The notes under the pieces: model-generated | The model's database searches: none | What the model saw: only the letters and a program-made list of their open reading frames with translations | What the model was told of the DNA's origin: nothing | Origin: DASVRZ01 sp038228695 | GTDB taxonomy: Bacteria; Verrucomicrobiota; Verrucomicrobiia; Chthoniobacterales; DASVRZ01 | Reading direction: 5' to 3' | DNA: 29,463 nt | Assembly: GCA_038228695.1 (NCBI GenBank) | Contig: JBBRPA010000044.1 | Span: forward strand, 1 to 29,463 | Shown: positions 14,678 to 22,196 of the stretch, one piece after another | Numbering within the stretch: the first letter of the stretch is position 1 | Layout: the number at the start of each line of letters is the position of its first letter | Program-made: the position numbers and the translations under genes

Positions 14678-15598
14678 TTAGGTCCACTGCAACGTCGCGC
14701 TGCAATGCGGGCAGGGATTCACTCCGGGAGTGACGGCGCCGTTGCAGACGGGGCAGTTGGTGGTGAGCGCCATGGAGACTCTCCGCGATTCACCGGCAGC
14801 GGTGCCCGGGGCGCCCGCACCAGCGCTGAAGTTTTCACCGATCCGAACGCCGGCCAGTTCCTCGTAAGGAATGTCGGAGATCAGCTCGTTGATCTTATCG
14901 TCGGCGTGCACGATGACCATTTGGGAGCGGTTACGGAAAATGTAATAGCAAACGAATGCGGGAATCGCGATGAAAAGACCGCTAGCCGTAGCGAGCAACA
15001 CCTCGGAGATGTTCGCCGCGAGAGCGCTGGGATTTTTGATGCCGCTCGACGCCAGAGTAGCGAAGGCGCGCATCATTCCGATAACGGTTCCGAGCAGACC
15101 GATCATGGGTGAAACAACGCCGATGACCGAGAGGTAGCTGTTGCGGGTGCGCAAGATCTGGGCTTCACGCAGGCCATGCTCCGCGAGGCCTTCCTGAACG
15201 GCTTCCTTGCCACGACCAAGCCGCTCGAGACCGGCCTTGAGAACGTTGGCAATGTAAGAGGTGTTTGCCCGGCAGATTTCCCAAGCCTCTTGGTAGTTTC
15301 CGGAACTGAGCGTCTGGCTCAAGGAATCCAGCAGGGGAGGCGGAGCGAGCTTGTCGTTCCGGAGGAAAATGATGTTTTGCACGATAAAAGTAACCATCGT
15401 CACCGAGGTCATCACGAGACAGATCCAGATGCCGACCGTGAGGGGACCGCCGTGCCAGATAAGTTGGAGGATGGAGTGCGATTCGGGGGCTGCGCCTGCG
15501 GCGGGAGCTGCTTCTTGGGCAAGTGCGCTCTGGGCGATCAGCATCAGGCCGGATAAGCTAAGAACGGTGCGGTGAGTGAGGGAAAACGTTTTTTTCAT
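14678..15598 (-). CDS. exbB: ExbB/TolQ/MotA proton channel with C-terminal zinc-ribbon tail
   Basis: In this 306-residue protein a signal-like N-terminus (SLSGLMLIAQSALAQE) precedes the first channel helix, VGIWICLVMTSVTMVTFIVQ. The MotA/TolQ/ExbB core has RNSYLSVIGVVSPMIGLLGT and VIGMMRAFATLASSG, then SEVLLATASGLFIAIPAFVC. Unusually, the protein ends in a short Cys motif, CPVC (282-285) and CPHC (296-299), a zinc-ribbon-like knuckle after a Gly/Ala-rich linker. The MALTTNCPVC stretch could instead be a small separate frame, but the reading is continuous. It sits in an operon with the TPR gene upstream and two exbD genes downstream. Confidence 0.92.
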   Translation of the reverse strand: MKKTFSLTHRTVLSLSGLMLIAQSALAQEAAPAAGAAPESHSILQLIWHGGPLTVGIWICLVMTSVTMVTFIVQNIIFLRNDKLAPPPLLDSLSQTLSSGNYQEAWEICRANTSYIANVLKAGLERLGRGKEAVQEGLAEHGLREAQILRTRNSYLSVIGVVSPMIGLLGTVIGMMRAFATLASSGIKNPSALAANISEVLLATASGLFIAIPAFVCYYIFRNRSQMVIVHADDKINELISDIPYEELAGVRIGENFSAGAGAPGTAAGESRRVSMALTTNCPVCNGAVTPGVNPCPHCSATLQWT

Positions 15599-15661
15599 TG
15601 ATTACTGGATGGCTAAAATGATGGTGGAAAGGGGCGTAAGGCGGATGTTATACGCTGGAGT

Positions 15662-16435
15662 TTAAGGCACTGCAACACTCCCGTTTTTGCGCAAGGCATC
15701 CGCCCGTTCCTGCGCACGGGCAGCAGTGGCGCGGTCGGCATAGAAAATAGTCACAGTGCGCAAGTAATTTTCGAGGGCCTCAGCGGGATTGTTTTCTTTT
15801 TCGGCGATGGATCCGAGGGTGAAGTAGGCTTGGCCGAATGCGGCCGACTCGGCTTTGGTGATGTCCGGTTTCGTCAGGGCGTTGGCAAGAATGGGTGCGA
15901 GCGCTGCCTTGGCCTCAGCGAGTTTGCCCGAGGCGGCAGCGACCCGGGCCATTCCGACATCCGCTTGGAGCGAGAGCTCGGCTCCGGGATAAAGTTGCTT
16001 GTATTTGGCATAGGCGGCCGAGGCATCCGTCGTTTTCTCGAGCGAAAGATAAAGATTCCCGATCGAAGCGGTCGCATTTTGTGCCCAGTCGAGCGGCAAC
16101 CCTCCAAATTGATCCGCGATCGGTTTGAGCAACGCGAGCGCCTCGGCGGGTTTCCCGGCCTCTTGCAGCCCGAGCCCTTTCGCAACGTTGGCGGGAGTCG
16201 CCATCGTGATCGTCGTCGCCTGAGCGAGAGGCACGCCAATCTCACCGGGGCCGAACTTAATCATCACGCTCCCGTTTCGCACGCCGGTAATCTGGCCGGT
16301 TCGCACGGTTCCGTTCGATTGCCGGATAGTATCCTGCGACCGAGCGGAAGGGGCTAGGGAAATTAGAAAAACACCGCTTGCCGCCGCGACGGCAAAAAGA
16401 TGTTGCTGGGAAGGTAACAGACGACTAAATCTCAT
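15662..16435 (-). CDS. Periplasmic tetratricopeptide-repeat protein
   Basis: The protein is 257 residues. The signal peptide LFAVAAASGVFLISLAPSARS precedes a small beta region (GQITGVRNGSVMIKFGPGEI). TPR-like helices follow: EAGKPAEALALLKPIADQFG, TDASAAYAKYKQLYPG, ASGKLAEAKAALAPILANAL and EKENNPAEALENYLRTVTIF. TTGGAGGAACG upstream of the ATG is one of the better ribosome-binding sites in the window. It is the first gene of the exbB/exbD operon, 63 bp before exbB, so a scaffold role for that complex, like YbgF/CpoB for Tol-Pal, is plausible but inferred. Confidence 0.85.
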   Translation of the reverse strand: MRFSRLLPSQQHLFAVAAASGVFLISLAPSARSQDTIRQSNGTVRTGQITGVRNGSVMIKFGPGEIGVPLAQATTITMATPANVAKGLGLQEAGKPAEALALLKPIADQFGGLPLDWAQNATASIGNLYLSLEKTTDASAAYAKYKQLYPGAELSLQADVGMARVAAASGKLAEAKAALAPILANALTKPDITKAESAAFGQAYFTLGSIAEKENNPAEALENYLRTVTIFYADRATAARAQERADALRKNGSVAVP

Positions 16436-16494
16436 CGTTCCTCCAATCTAAGAAATCCACTTCCCAAAATCAACCACGAATCCCCAACTAATTT

Positions 16495-17994
16495 ATGATC
16501 AATCTAATGAGGAAGAATCAGCGCTGGCTGATGATGCTGATTTCCATCGTCGTGATCGTCGCCTTTGTCTTTCTCTACAACCGCGCCGATCTGGAAAAAC
16601 TGAGTAAAAACGCCATTGGCACGATCTACGGAAAGCCGGTCACGAACATCGAGTTCGGTCGAATGGAGAAACAATTCGATGTCGCCCGCATCCTCGGCAT
16701 GTATGATTTACTCCAGATTCTCGCCAGCGGCGGCAGTCGTGAGCCGATGGAAGATTACGTCTGGAACACGCTCGTCCTCCGCGAAAAAGCCAACCGTCTC
16801 CTGATCGAGCCCGGTGCGGATGCGATCACCGCGAAAATCCAGTCGCTGCAACCTTTTCAGAACGACGGACAATTCGATTTCACCCGTTACCAAGCCTTCG
16901 TCGCCAATGTCCTCAGCCCGCGCGGATTCAGCGAAGAGCAATTTAACGATCTCGTGCGCGACGAACTCCGCCTCGAAAAACTCCGCGAACTCATCGCCAC
17001 GGCCTCCATCACTTCCGAGGAGGAAGTGCGCGAAGCCTACGGTAACGCCTTCCGCAAGCGCCATCTGCAAGTCGTTAAATTGCCACGCGACACCTTCGCC
17101 GCGACCGTCAAAGTCACCCCCGAGGAGATCAAGAGCTACTTCGATAAAAACCAGAGCACTTTCAAATCCGACGAAAAACGCTCGGTCAAATACATCGCGC
17201 TGACCCTCGCCGAGGCCGACCGCAAACTCACCGGCAAGGAGAAAGTCGCCAAACTCCAACCGATCTCGCTTCAGGCCGACGATTTCTCCCAGCGCATGCT
17301 CAAGCCCGGCGCAAAATTTGACGCCATCGCCTCGGAACTCAAACTTCCGATCAAAGAAACCGCACCCTTCACCAGCGCGAATCCCCCTGCGGAAATCGCC
17401 GGCGTCACGCAAGCCGGGCCTGCCGTTTTTGCCCTGACCGCCGAAACGCCCGACAGCGATGTCTTTCAGGCAGACGACGGCTTCTATATTTTCCATCTCG
17501 AAAAAATCGAACCATCCGTCCCGCAAACCCTCGCCGAGGCCACTCCAAAGATCACCAACCTGCTTCAGGAAGAAAAAATCGCGACTGCTATGACGACGAA
17601 AGCCGCCGAGTTGCAAAAAGCGTTTCAGGCCGCGCTCAAAGCGGGTCAGACCTTCGCCCAAGCTGCGGAAGCCGCCGGGTTAAAAGCGGAGACGCTGCCG
17701 CCCTATTCCCCAGCGGAGTTGCAGCAAAGCAAGGAAATGAACGCAGACCGCATTGTGCAAATGCGCGCCGCTTCTTTGGCCGAGGGTGCAGTCAGCGATT
17801 TGCTGCCCACGACAGACGGCGGAGCGATTGCCTACGTGGAAAAACTCGAACCGCTGGATGACGCAAAATGGAAATCCGATCGCGAAAGCATCATGGAACG
17901 CTACTCCTCAAGCCGCAATGAGGTTAGTTTTGCCGAATGGTTTCGCGCCCAGCGCGCCGCTGCTAACGTCCGGATTGGTGCGACCGCTGATTAG
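16495..17994 (+). CDS. SurA/PpiD-like membrane-anchored chaperone (SurA N-domain)
   Basis: The 499-residue protein has an N-terminal signal anchor (WLMMLISIVVIVAFVFLYNR) and then the SurA/PpiD N-terminal chaperone domain (IGTIYGKPVTNIEFGRMEKQ...EDYVWNTLVLREKANRL). The region near residues 255-350 (VAKLQPISLQADDFSQRMLK... DGFYIFHLEKIEPS) corresponds to the parvulin position. Typical parvulin motifs are weak, so isomerase activity is doubtful. The family assists outer-membrane protein folding in the periplasm. The start ATG 16495 is divergent from the TPR gene across a 59-bp spacer; a second ATG at 16507 gives MRKNQRWLMM and is also possible. The downstream ybaB gene is convergent. Confidence 0.85.
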   Translation: MINLMRKNQRWLMMLISIVVIVAFVFLYNRADLEKLSKNAIGTIYGKPVTNIEFGRMEKQFDVARILGMYDLLQILASGGSREPMEDYVWNTLVLREKANRLLIEPGADAITAKIQSLQPFQNDGQFDFTRYQAFVANVLSPRGFSEEQFNDLVRDELRLEKLRELIATASITSEEEVREAYGNAFRKRHLQVVKLPRDTFAATVKVTPEEIKSYFDKNQSTFKSDEKRSVKYIALTLAEADRKLTGKEKVAKLQPISLQADDFSQRMLKPGAKFDAIASELKLPIKETAPFTSANPPAEIAGVTQAGPAVFALTAETPDSDVFQADDGFYIFHLEKIEPSVPQTLAEATPKITNLLQEEKIATAMTTKAAELQKAFQAALKAGQTFAQAAEAAGLKAETLPPYSPAELQQSKEMNADRIVQMRAASLAEGAVSDLLPTTDGGAIAYVEKLEPLDDAKWKSDRESIMERYSSSRNEVSFAEWFRAQRAAANVRIGATAD

Positions 17995-18003
17995 GCCAGT
18001 CGG

Positions 18004-18052
18004 GCCAACTAGGCCCACCGACCAGACCAACTAGGCCCATTATTTGGGCTGC
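18004..18052. terminator. G/C-rich repeats between convergent genes
   Basis: GGGCC-AACTA-GGCCC pairs at 18002-18016. CCAACTAGGCCCA is repeated at 18005-18017 and 18027-18039, and GCCCA-TTATT-TGGGC pairs at 18035-18049. These sit in the 64-bp gap between two convergent genes and could end transcription from either side. Only weak T-tracts follow, so this is tentative. Confidence 0.35.
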
Positions 18053-18058
18053 CCGAAG

Positions 18059-18373
18059 TTAGAAACCCATTCCCGGAGGCAAACCCATGCCGCCCGTGAT
18101 CTTGCCCATCTCGGCTTGCTGCATGGCCCGACCTTTTTCGATCGCCTGCTGGATGCCGCTGAGAATGAGGTCCTGCAAAAATTCCACGTCCTCCGGATCG
18201 ACAATCTCGCGATCAATCTTCAACGAGACAATGTCGCCCCCGCCCGTAGCCACAACGGTCACTTTCCCGCTCCCGACGCTGGCCTCGACCGTGCGCTGAG
18301 CGAGTTCTTCCTGGGTGCGCGCAAGTTCTTCCTGCATCTTTTGCGCCTGCTTCATCATTTTCTGGATATTCAT
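18059..18373 (-). CDS. ybaB: YbaB/EbfC nucleoid-associated protein
   Basis: This is a 104-residue protein with the family N-terminus MNIQKMMKQAQKMQEELART. The central SGKVTVVATGGGDIVSLKID is followed by DPEDVEFLQDLILSGIQQAI, and the tail is GMGLPPGMGF, all as in YbaB. It is a DNA-binding dimer and regulator. It lies 18 bp downstream of dnaX, the same order as in many bacteria (dnaX-ybaB-recR), but recR does not follow: the next gene is convergent. The start is ATG at 18373. Confidence 0.95.
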   Translation of the reverse strand: MNIQKMMKQAQKMQEELARTQEELAQRTVEASVGSGKVTVVATGGGDIVSLKIDREIVDPEDVEFLQDLILSGIQQAIEKGRAMQQAEMGKITGGMGLPPGMGF

Positions 18374-18391
18374 AAGGGAATGTTTTTTTAG

Positions 18392-20209
18392 TTAGGGTTG
18401 AGCGGAGGTAGCGGGAATAACAGAGGTGATCTCTGCCTTAAAAATTTCGAGGGCTTTTTTGATTAGAGGATCGTTTTTGAAGGCTTCCATCGGGTCAACC
18501 GGTTTTTCCTCCTCCGGGGCATAGCTCACCGACGGCGGAATCACTCCAGCGCGGAGAACGGATTGAACCTTGGTGGGCCGACCGCGCAATTCGGAGGCTA
18601 ATTCCTCGAGGAACGTGCGGTTGTTTGGCCGTTGCAAGTTTTCCACTGCGAAACCCGCATCCGTCGGGAAAGCGAGCGTCAGCAAGTCGTCCTCTCCCAT
18701 TTCCGGCTGGGCGGATTCGAGAAAACTAACAATCAGTTTCCGTTTGCGATTCACCGCTCCCATAAACTTCGTCCACAATTCCTCCATCGAATCAGAAACC
18801 GTCACCAGAACGGGAGGTTCCGGCTCCAATACTGCCATGGGCTCCGGTTTCTCAATCGGCGGCGCGGCTTCCACTTTGGCAACAGGCGGTGGAGGGGTTT
18901 CCGTTTTGGCCGTTTCCTTGGCCGTTTCCTTGGCCGCAGCCGGACGGGGCGCGGGTTGCGGAGTCGGTTTGGTCGTTGCAGCGGCCGGAGCAGGCGCCGG
19001 TGCTGGGGTAAATGCCCGAGGCGGAGGGGCCAGTTGTGGCGTGGTGCCGACGGGAGTTCCGTCCCGCAGCGAGGTCAGCGCCGCTAACACATCGTCGAGC
19101 GAGGAGACCTGCAAACTTTGCGTGGACCGAATCAGCGCGATCTCCAGTTGCAGTTGCTTGTTGGCCGACCACTTCATGCGGCCTTCAGCGTCGGAAAGTT
19201 GTTGGATAAGTTCCAGCAGCTTGGGCCCGGAAATATAGCTCGCCTGTTCCTGCAACGTCGCGCGCAAGGCAGCCGGAATCTCCCGATCGAGTGAACGCGG
19301 ATCCACTTGGAAAACTAGCAAATTGCGCAGGTGCCCGAGCAAGTCAGTGAGCACTTTCATCAGGTCCTTGCCCGCTTCCGACTGGGCATGGACGAGAGCC
19401 AGCGCCTGCGGTGTCTCAATCCGGAGGAGATGCTCGCTCAGGGCCGTGATCGTTTCCTGCGAGGTGAACCCGAAAATTTTCAGAACGTCTTCCTCGCCAA
19501 TCGATTCCCCGCAAAACGCCACCAACTGGTCGAGCATCGATTCCGCGTCGCGCAAACCGCCGTCCGCACCCCGAGCAATTGAGTTGGCGGCCTCCTCGGC
19601 GAGCACGATTTTTTCCTGAACCGCGATGAACTGCAAATGTTCCGCAATCAGCGTGTCGGGAATGCGCTTCAAGTCGAAACGCTGGCAACGACTCAGAATG
19701 GTCACCGGCACTTTCTGCGGATCGGTCGTGGCAAAAAGAAACTTCACGTGGGGAGGCGGCTCCTCGAGTGTTTTCAGGAGCGCGTTGAAGGACGAGGTCG
19801 AGAGCATGTGGACCTCGTCCACGAGATATAATTTGTAGGTGCCGCGAGTGGGGAGAAATTTAACGTTGTCGATGATGATCTCGCGGATTTTGTCCACCTG
19901 AGTGTTGGAGGCGGCGTCAAACTCGAGCACATCGAGGCTGTTTCCTTGGGCGATTTCGATGCAGGAATCGCACACGCCGCAGGGTGTGGCGGTTGGTTTG
20001 CCGCCGCCGGTCGCGCAGTTCAGCGCCTTCGCAAGAATGCGGGCCGTCGAGGTTTTGCCCGTGCCACGAGGGCCGACAAAAAGGTAAGCGTGCGCCAGTC
20101 GATTCTGCTCGATCGCATTTTTCAGCGTCTGCGTGATGTGCTCCTGCCCAATCACGTCGTCAAACGTCTTGGGTCGATATTTACGGGCAAAAACTTGGTA
20201 GCTACTCAC
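18392..20209 (-). CDS. dnaX: DNA polymerase III gamma/tau subunit
   Basis: The product is 605 residues. SYQVFARKYRPKTFDDVIGQ opens the AAA+ clamp-loader ATPase. Walker A is GPRGTGKT (46-53). The zinc module has C65 and CGVCDSC (77-83). YLVDEVHMLS is Walker B and ILSRCQRFDLKRI contains sensor 1. A Pro/Ala-rich linker (APAPAPAAATTKPTPQP region) leads to a tau-type C-terminal domain. The start is GTG at 20209; no ATG lies at the correct place. No slippery heptamer in the right frame was found near the ATPase-linker junction, so a frameshifted gamma form is not supported. The operon continues into ybaB. Confidence 0.96.
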   Translation of the reverse strand: MSSYQVFARKYRPKTFDDVIGQEHITQTLKNAIEQNRLAHAYLFVGPRGTGKTSTARILAKALNCATGGGKPTATPCGVCDSCIEIAQGNSLDVLEFDAASNTQVDKIREIIIDNVKFLPTRGTYKLYLVDEVHMLSTSSFNALLKTLEEPPPHVKFLFATTDPQKVPVTILSRCQRFDLKRIPDTLIAEHLQFIAVQEKIVLAEEAANSIARGADGGLRDAESMLDQLVAFCGESIGEEDVLKIFGFTSQETITALSEHLLRIETPQALALVHAQSEAGKDLMKVLTDLLGHLRNLLVFQVDPRSLDREIPAALRATLQEQASYISGPKLLELIQQLSDAEGRMKWSANKQLQLEIALIRSTQSLQVSSLDDVLAALTSLRDGTPVGTTPQLAPPPRAFTPAPAPAPAAATTKPTPQPAPRPAAAKETAKETAKTETPPPPVAKVEAAPPIEKPEPMAVLEPEPPVLVTVSDSMEELWTKFMGAVNRKRKLIVSFLESAQPEMGEDDLLTLAFPTDAGFAVENLQRPNNRTFLEELASELRGRPTKVQSVLRAGVIPPSVSYAPEEEKPVDPMEAFKNDPLIKKALEIFKAEITSVIPATSAQP

Positions 20210-20286
20210 GCGTTGACTCTACGTTGGGACCGGAAACGCTGGCAAGCGTGGGTCAGAGATTTTTTGAGACCAAGTGACCGCTACTC

Positions 20287-20772
20287 TCAATAATCGTCGT
20301 CTTCAGTCTCGCGCATCGGACGCGGGCCGCGTGGCTTCTCTTTTTCGCGACGAGGCGGTTCGCCCCGGCCCCCGGAATCACGTCCGCTGCCACCCGTTCG
20401 ACCGGTCGCCCCGGAGAAAGGAGGGCGATTGGCCCCAAATCCACTGCCGCCCGCTGCCGGAGGCGGGGTATTGGGCCGGAAAGGGCCCCCGTGTCCCGGT
20501 GGGCGAGGCCCGGACGGACGCTCTTCGCGCGGACGAGCCTCGGTAATAGCGATCGCCCGACCCTCGAAGCGTTGGCCGTTCAATTCTGTCATGGCCCGCT
20601 CCCCTTCCCCATCGCTAGCCATTGTGACAAACGCGAAACCGCGCGATTTGCCGGTCATTTTATCGAGGATCAGTTTGACCTCTTGCACGCCACCAAACGG
20701 CGAGAACAGGTCCTGAATTTCGGTTTCGGTAATGTGGAACGCGAGGTTCGCGACGTAGAGCTTGTTACCCAT
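20287..20772 (-). CDS. RRM RNA-binding protein with Gly/Arg/Pro tail
   Basis: This 161-residue protein has one RRM domain: RNP2 is LYVANL (5-10) and RNP1 is KSRGFAFV (42-49), both with aromatic residues at the RNA-contact positions. The second half (about 80-161) is low complexity, rich in Gly, Pro, Arg and Asp, and ends METEDDDY-like with an acidic patch. Such bacterial RNA-binding proteins, well known in cyanobacteria, bind single-stranded RNA and are often cold-regulated; the disordered tail may drive assembly. It lies upstream of dnaX on the same strand with a 77-bp gap. The cytosine deaminase gene is upstream. Confidence 0.92.
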   Translation of the reverse strand: MGNKLYVANLAFHITETEIQDLFSPFGGVQEVKLILDKMTGKSRGFAFVTMASDGEGERAMTELNGQRFEGRAIAITEARPREERPSGPRPPGHGGPFRPNTPPPAAGGSGFGANRPPFSGATGRTGGSGRDSGGRGEPPRREKEKPRGPRPMRETEDDDY

Positions 20773-20836
20773 GACTTACAGTGGAGAGGAGATTAGGACG
20801 GACAATGAGGAAGACGGTAATGATGAACGACAGGAA

Positions 20837-21268
20837 TTATCTGCCAATATCCTCATTCCAGAGCAAGGGATTTTCTTCGATGAATTTCGCCATCATTTCG
20901 TAACATTCCGGTAAATCGAGATCGATCACCTCCACCCCGTGCGCCCGCATGAATTCCGGCCCGCCAGCAAATGTGCGGCTTTCGCCAACAATGACTTTCT
21001 TAATCCCAAACTGCACAACCGCCCCGGAACAGAGGTAACACGGCATCAACGTCGAGTAGAGCGTGGTGCCGTGGTAGTTGCCGATACGCCCAGCATTGCG
21101 CAGGCAATCAATTTCCGCATGAGTTATCGGGTCTCCGTCCTGCACCCGCTTGTTATGGCCCGTGGCGAGCAGCTTACCTTCGCGGGCAATCGCCGAGCCG
21201 ATGGGAATTCCTCCCTCCGCCAAACCTTTTTTGGCGTCGTCGATCGCTGCACGCATGAATTCATCCAT
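20837..21268 (-). CDS. Yeast-type (Fcy1-like) cytosine deaminase
   Basis: This 143-residue member of the zinc-dependent CDA-fold family has zinc ligands in THAEIDCL (H50, with catalytic E52) and MPCYLC (C77, C80). The C-terminal segment HGVEVIDLDLPECYEMMAKF ending LLWNEDIG closely follows the ending of yeast Fcy1. Fcy1 converts cytosine to uracil for pyrimidine salvage. tRNA adenosine deaminase TadA, which often lies near dnaX, is an alternative, but the WNEDIG ending and VGESRTFAGGPEF segment argue for cytosine deaminase. The start is ATG at 21268. The substrate is inferred. Confidence 0.85.
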   Translation of the reverse strand: MDEFMRAAIDDAKKGLAEGGIPIGSAIAREGKLLATGHNKRVQDGDPITHAEIDCLRNAGRIGNYHGTTLYSTLMPCYLCSGAVVQFGIKKVIVGESRTFAGGPEFMRAHGVEVIDLDLPECYEMMAKFIEENPLLWNEDIGR

Positions 21269-21405
21269 GGGATGTTTTTCTATTCGCTCTTAAAAAATTT
21301 TCCAAGGGAAAAATTCACCGACCAATGTCTTTCTTCGGCACAATCTACCCTTGTTGAAACGAGTTCCCCGGTTTATTGTTCGATGTAATTAAAACAATAC
21401 TTCCC

Positions 21406-21861
21406 ATGACCACTCCTGAAAAACTCACCCTGCTCGCCAAAGACCTCACCAAAACCTTCCCCGCCAGCCCTCGCGTCACCCTCGCGGGCTACGTCATCGC
21501 GCAGCGCTGTGTCGATAAGTGCCGCTCCGTCGTCGCCGGGACCGCCGGGGAATACCATTCCGGTTGCCCGTTGGACATGATGTGGCTCGAGTTTGTCGGC
21601 ATTCCTTACGAGGATTTTAAGGCCTTCATCGCCACTGGGGCCACCGACGCCGAGGTCGAAGCTTTCATTCTCGAAAAAGCCACACCTCGCCCTCGGGTTG
21701 AGATCATTAAGTGGAACAACGACTTTCGCGGCAAGCGATTGAGCGAACTGCCGGACGCGCTCCAAGAATACATGGAGGATTACGTCCCCGCCAACCTGCG
21801 GGGCAACCGCCCGGTTTACGCTTTTTTCGATATTTACGATATCGAAGAAGAACGCCTCTAA
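21406..21861 (+). CDS. DUF5069 family protein
   Basis: The 151-residue protein shows the DUF5069 pattern: LAKDLTKTFPASPRVTLAGY, then VIAQRCVDKCRSVVAGTAGE, YHSGCPLDMMWLEFVGIPYE and DFKAFIATGATDAEVEAFI. No catalytic role is established for the family. The ATG at 21406 is preferred; an upstream TTG at 21376 would add ten unlikely residues. It is divergent from the deaminase gene across a 137-bp spacer rich in A+T, and is probably monocistronic, with a terminator hairpin at 21996. Confidence 0.85.
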   Translation: MTTPEKLTLLAKDLTKTFPASPRVTLAGYVIAQRCVDKCRSVVAGTAGEYHSGCPLDMMWLEFVGIPYEDFKAFIATGATDAEVEAFILEKATPRPRVEIIKWNNDFRGKRLSELPDALQEYMEDYVPANLRGNRPVYAFFDIYDIEEERL

Positions 21862-22196
21862 AACCGCGCTTGGATAAGGGAAAGCCGGGACACCCTTGCG
21901 GATGCCCCGGCCCCAACCACTACCAAATTATGACTCGTCCATTCGATCGGACGATAGATTAAGATGCACAAACCGTGCCGTCTTTTTGGCAAATCCGCCT
22001 TTTTTCCAGAAAGGCGCTTTTTGACCAGAGCGTTTTAAATAATAATGTGGCCGCTGATTTGCGAGCGCCGGGGGTTGCAGGGGGGCGGCGGCAGTGAAGC
22101 GGCTGTGTTGCAAACACCCTGCCCGAGCGACTGACCCAGTCCTGCGGCCCTCGCCGGTGCAAAGTGGCGGCTAGAGTATGGTTTAGACCGCTCTAA
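21862..22196. other. Gene-free interval with hairpins
   Basis: No coding frame of note is seen in 335 bp. An imperfect stem with arms 21884-21894 and 21899-21910 (CCGGGACACCC against GGATGCCCCGG) lies first, and a clear terminator follows at 21996-22022. The rest (22030-22196) is G+C-rich with short complementary stretches such as GCAGGG and CCCTGC. I looked for an SRP RNA, because dnaX neighbours often carry one, and did not find its conserved GGAAGGAAGCAG-type loop. A small RNA cannot be excluded. Confidence 0.5.
21996..22022 (+). terminator. Intrinsic terminator on the plus strand
   Basis: CGCCTTT (21996-22002) and AAAGGCG (22010-22016) form a perfect 7-bp stem around TTTCCAG, followed directly by CTTTTT. 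This is a textbook Rho-independent terminator for plus-strand transcription. It is 135 bp beyond the DUF5069 gene and probably ends that transcript or an unrecognised small RNA before it. Confidence 0.7.

Noticed and set aside
16708..17661. 317-codon open frame opposite the PpiD-like gene
   Set aside because: It is a frame shadow with Gly/Phe/Glu-rich composition, no ribosome-binding site and no family match.
18440..18490. Run of six A in dnaX as a programmed frameshift site
   Set aside because: It lies near the C-terminus and in the wrong reading register for the A AAA AAG signal, so it would not make a gamma subunit.
22030..22196. Possible SRP RNA near dnaX
   Set aside because: The conserved apical loop sequence was not found on either strand and no long stem could be drawn. 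Only the gene-free status is reported.
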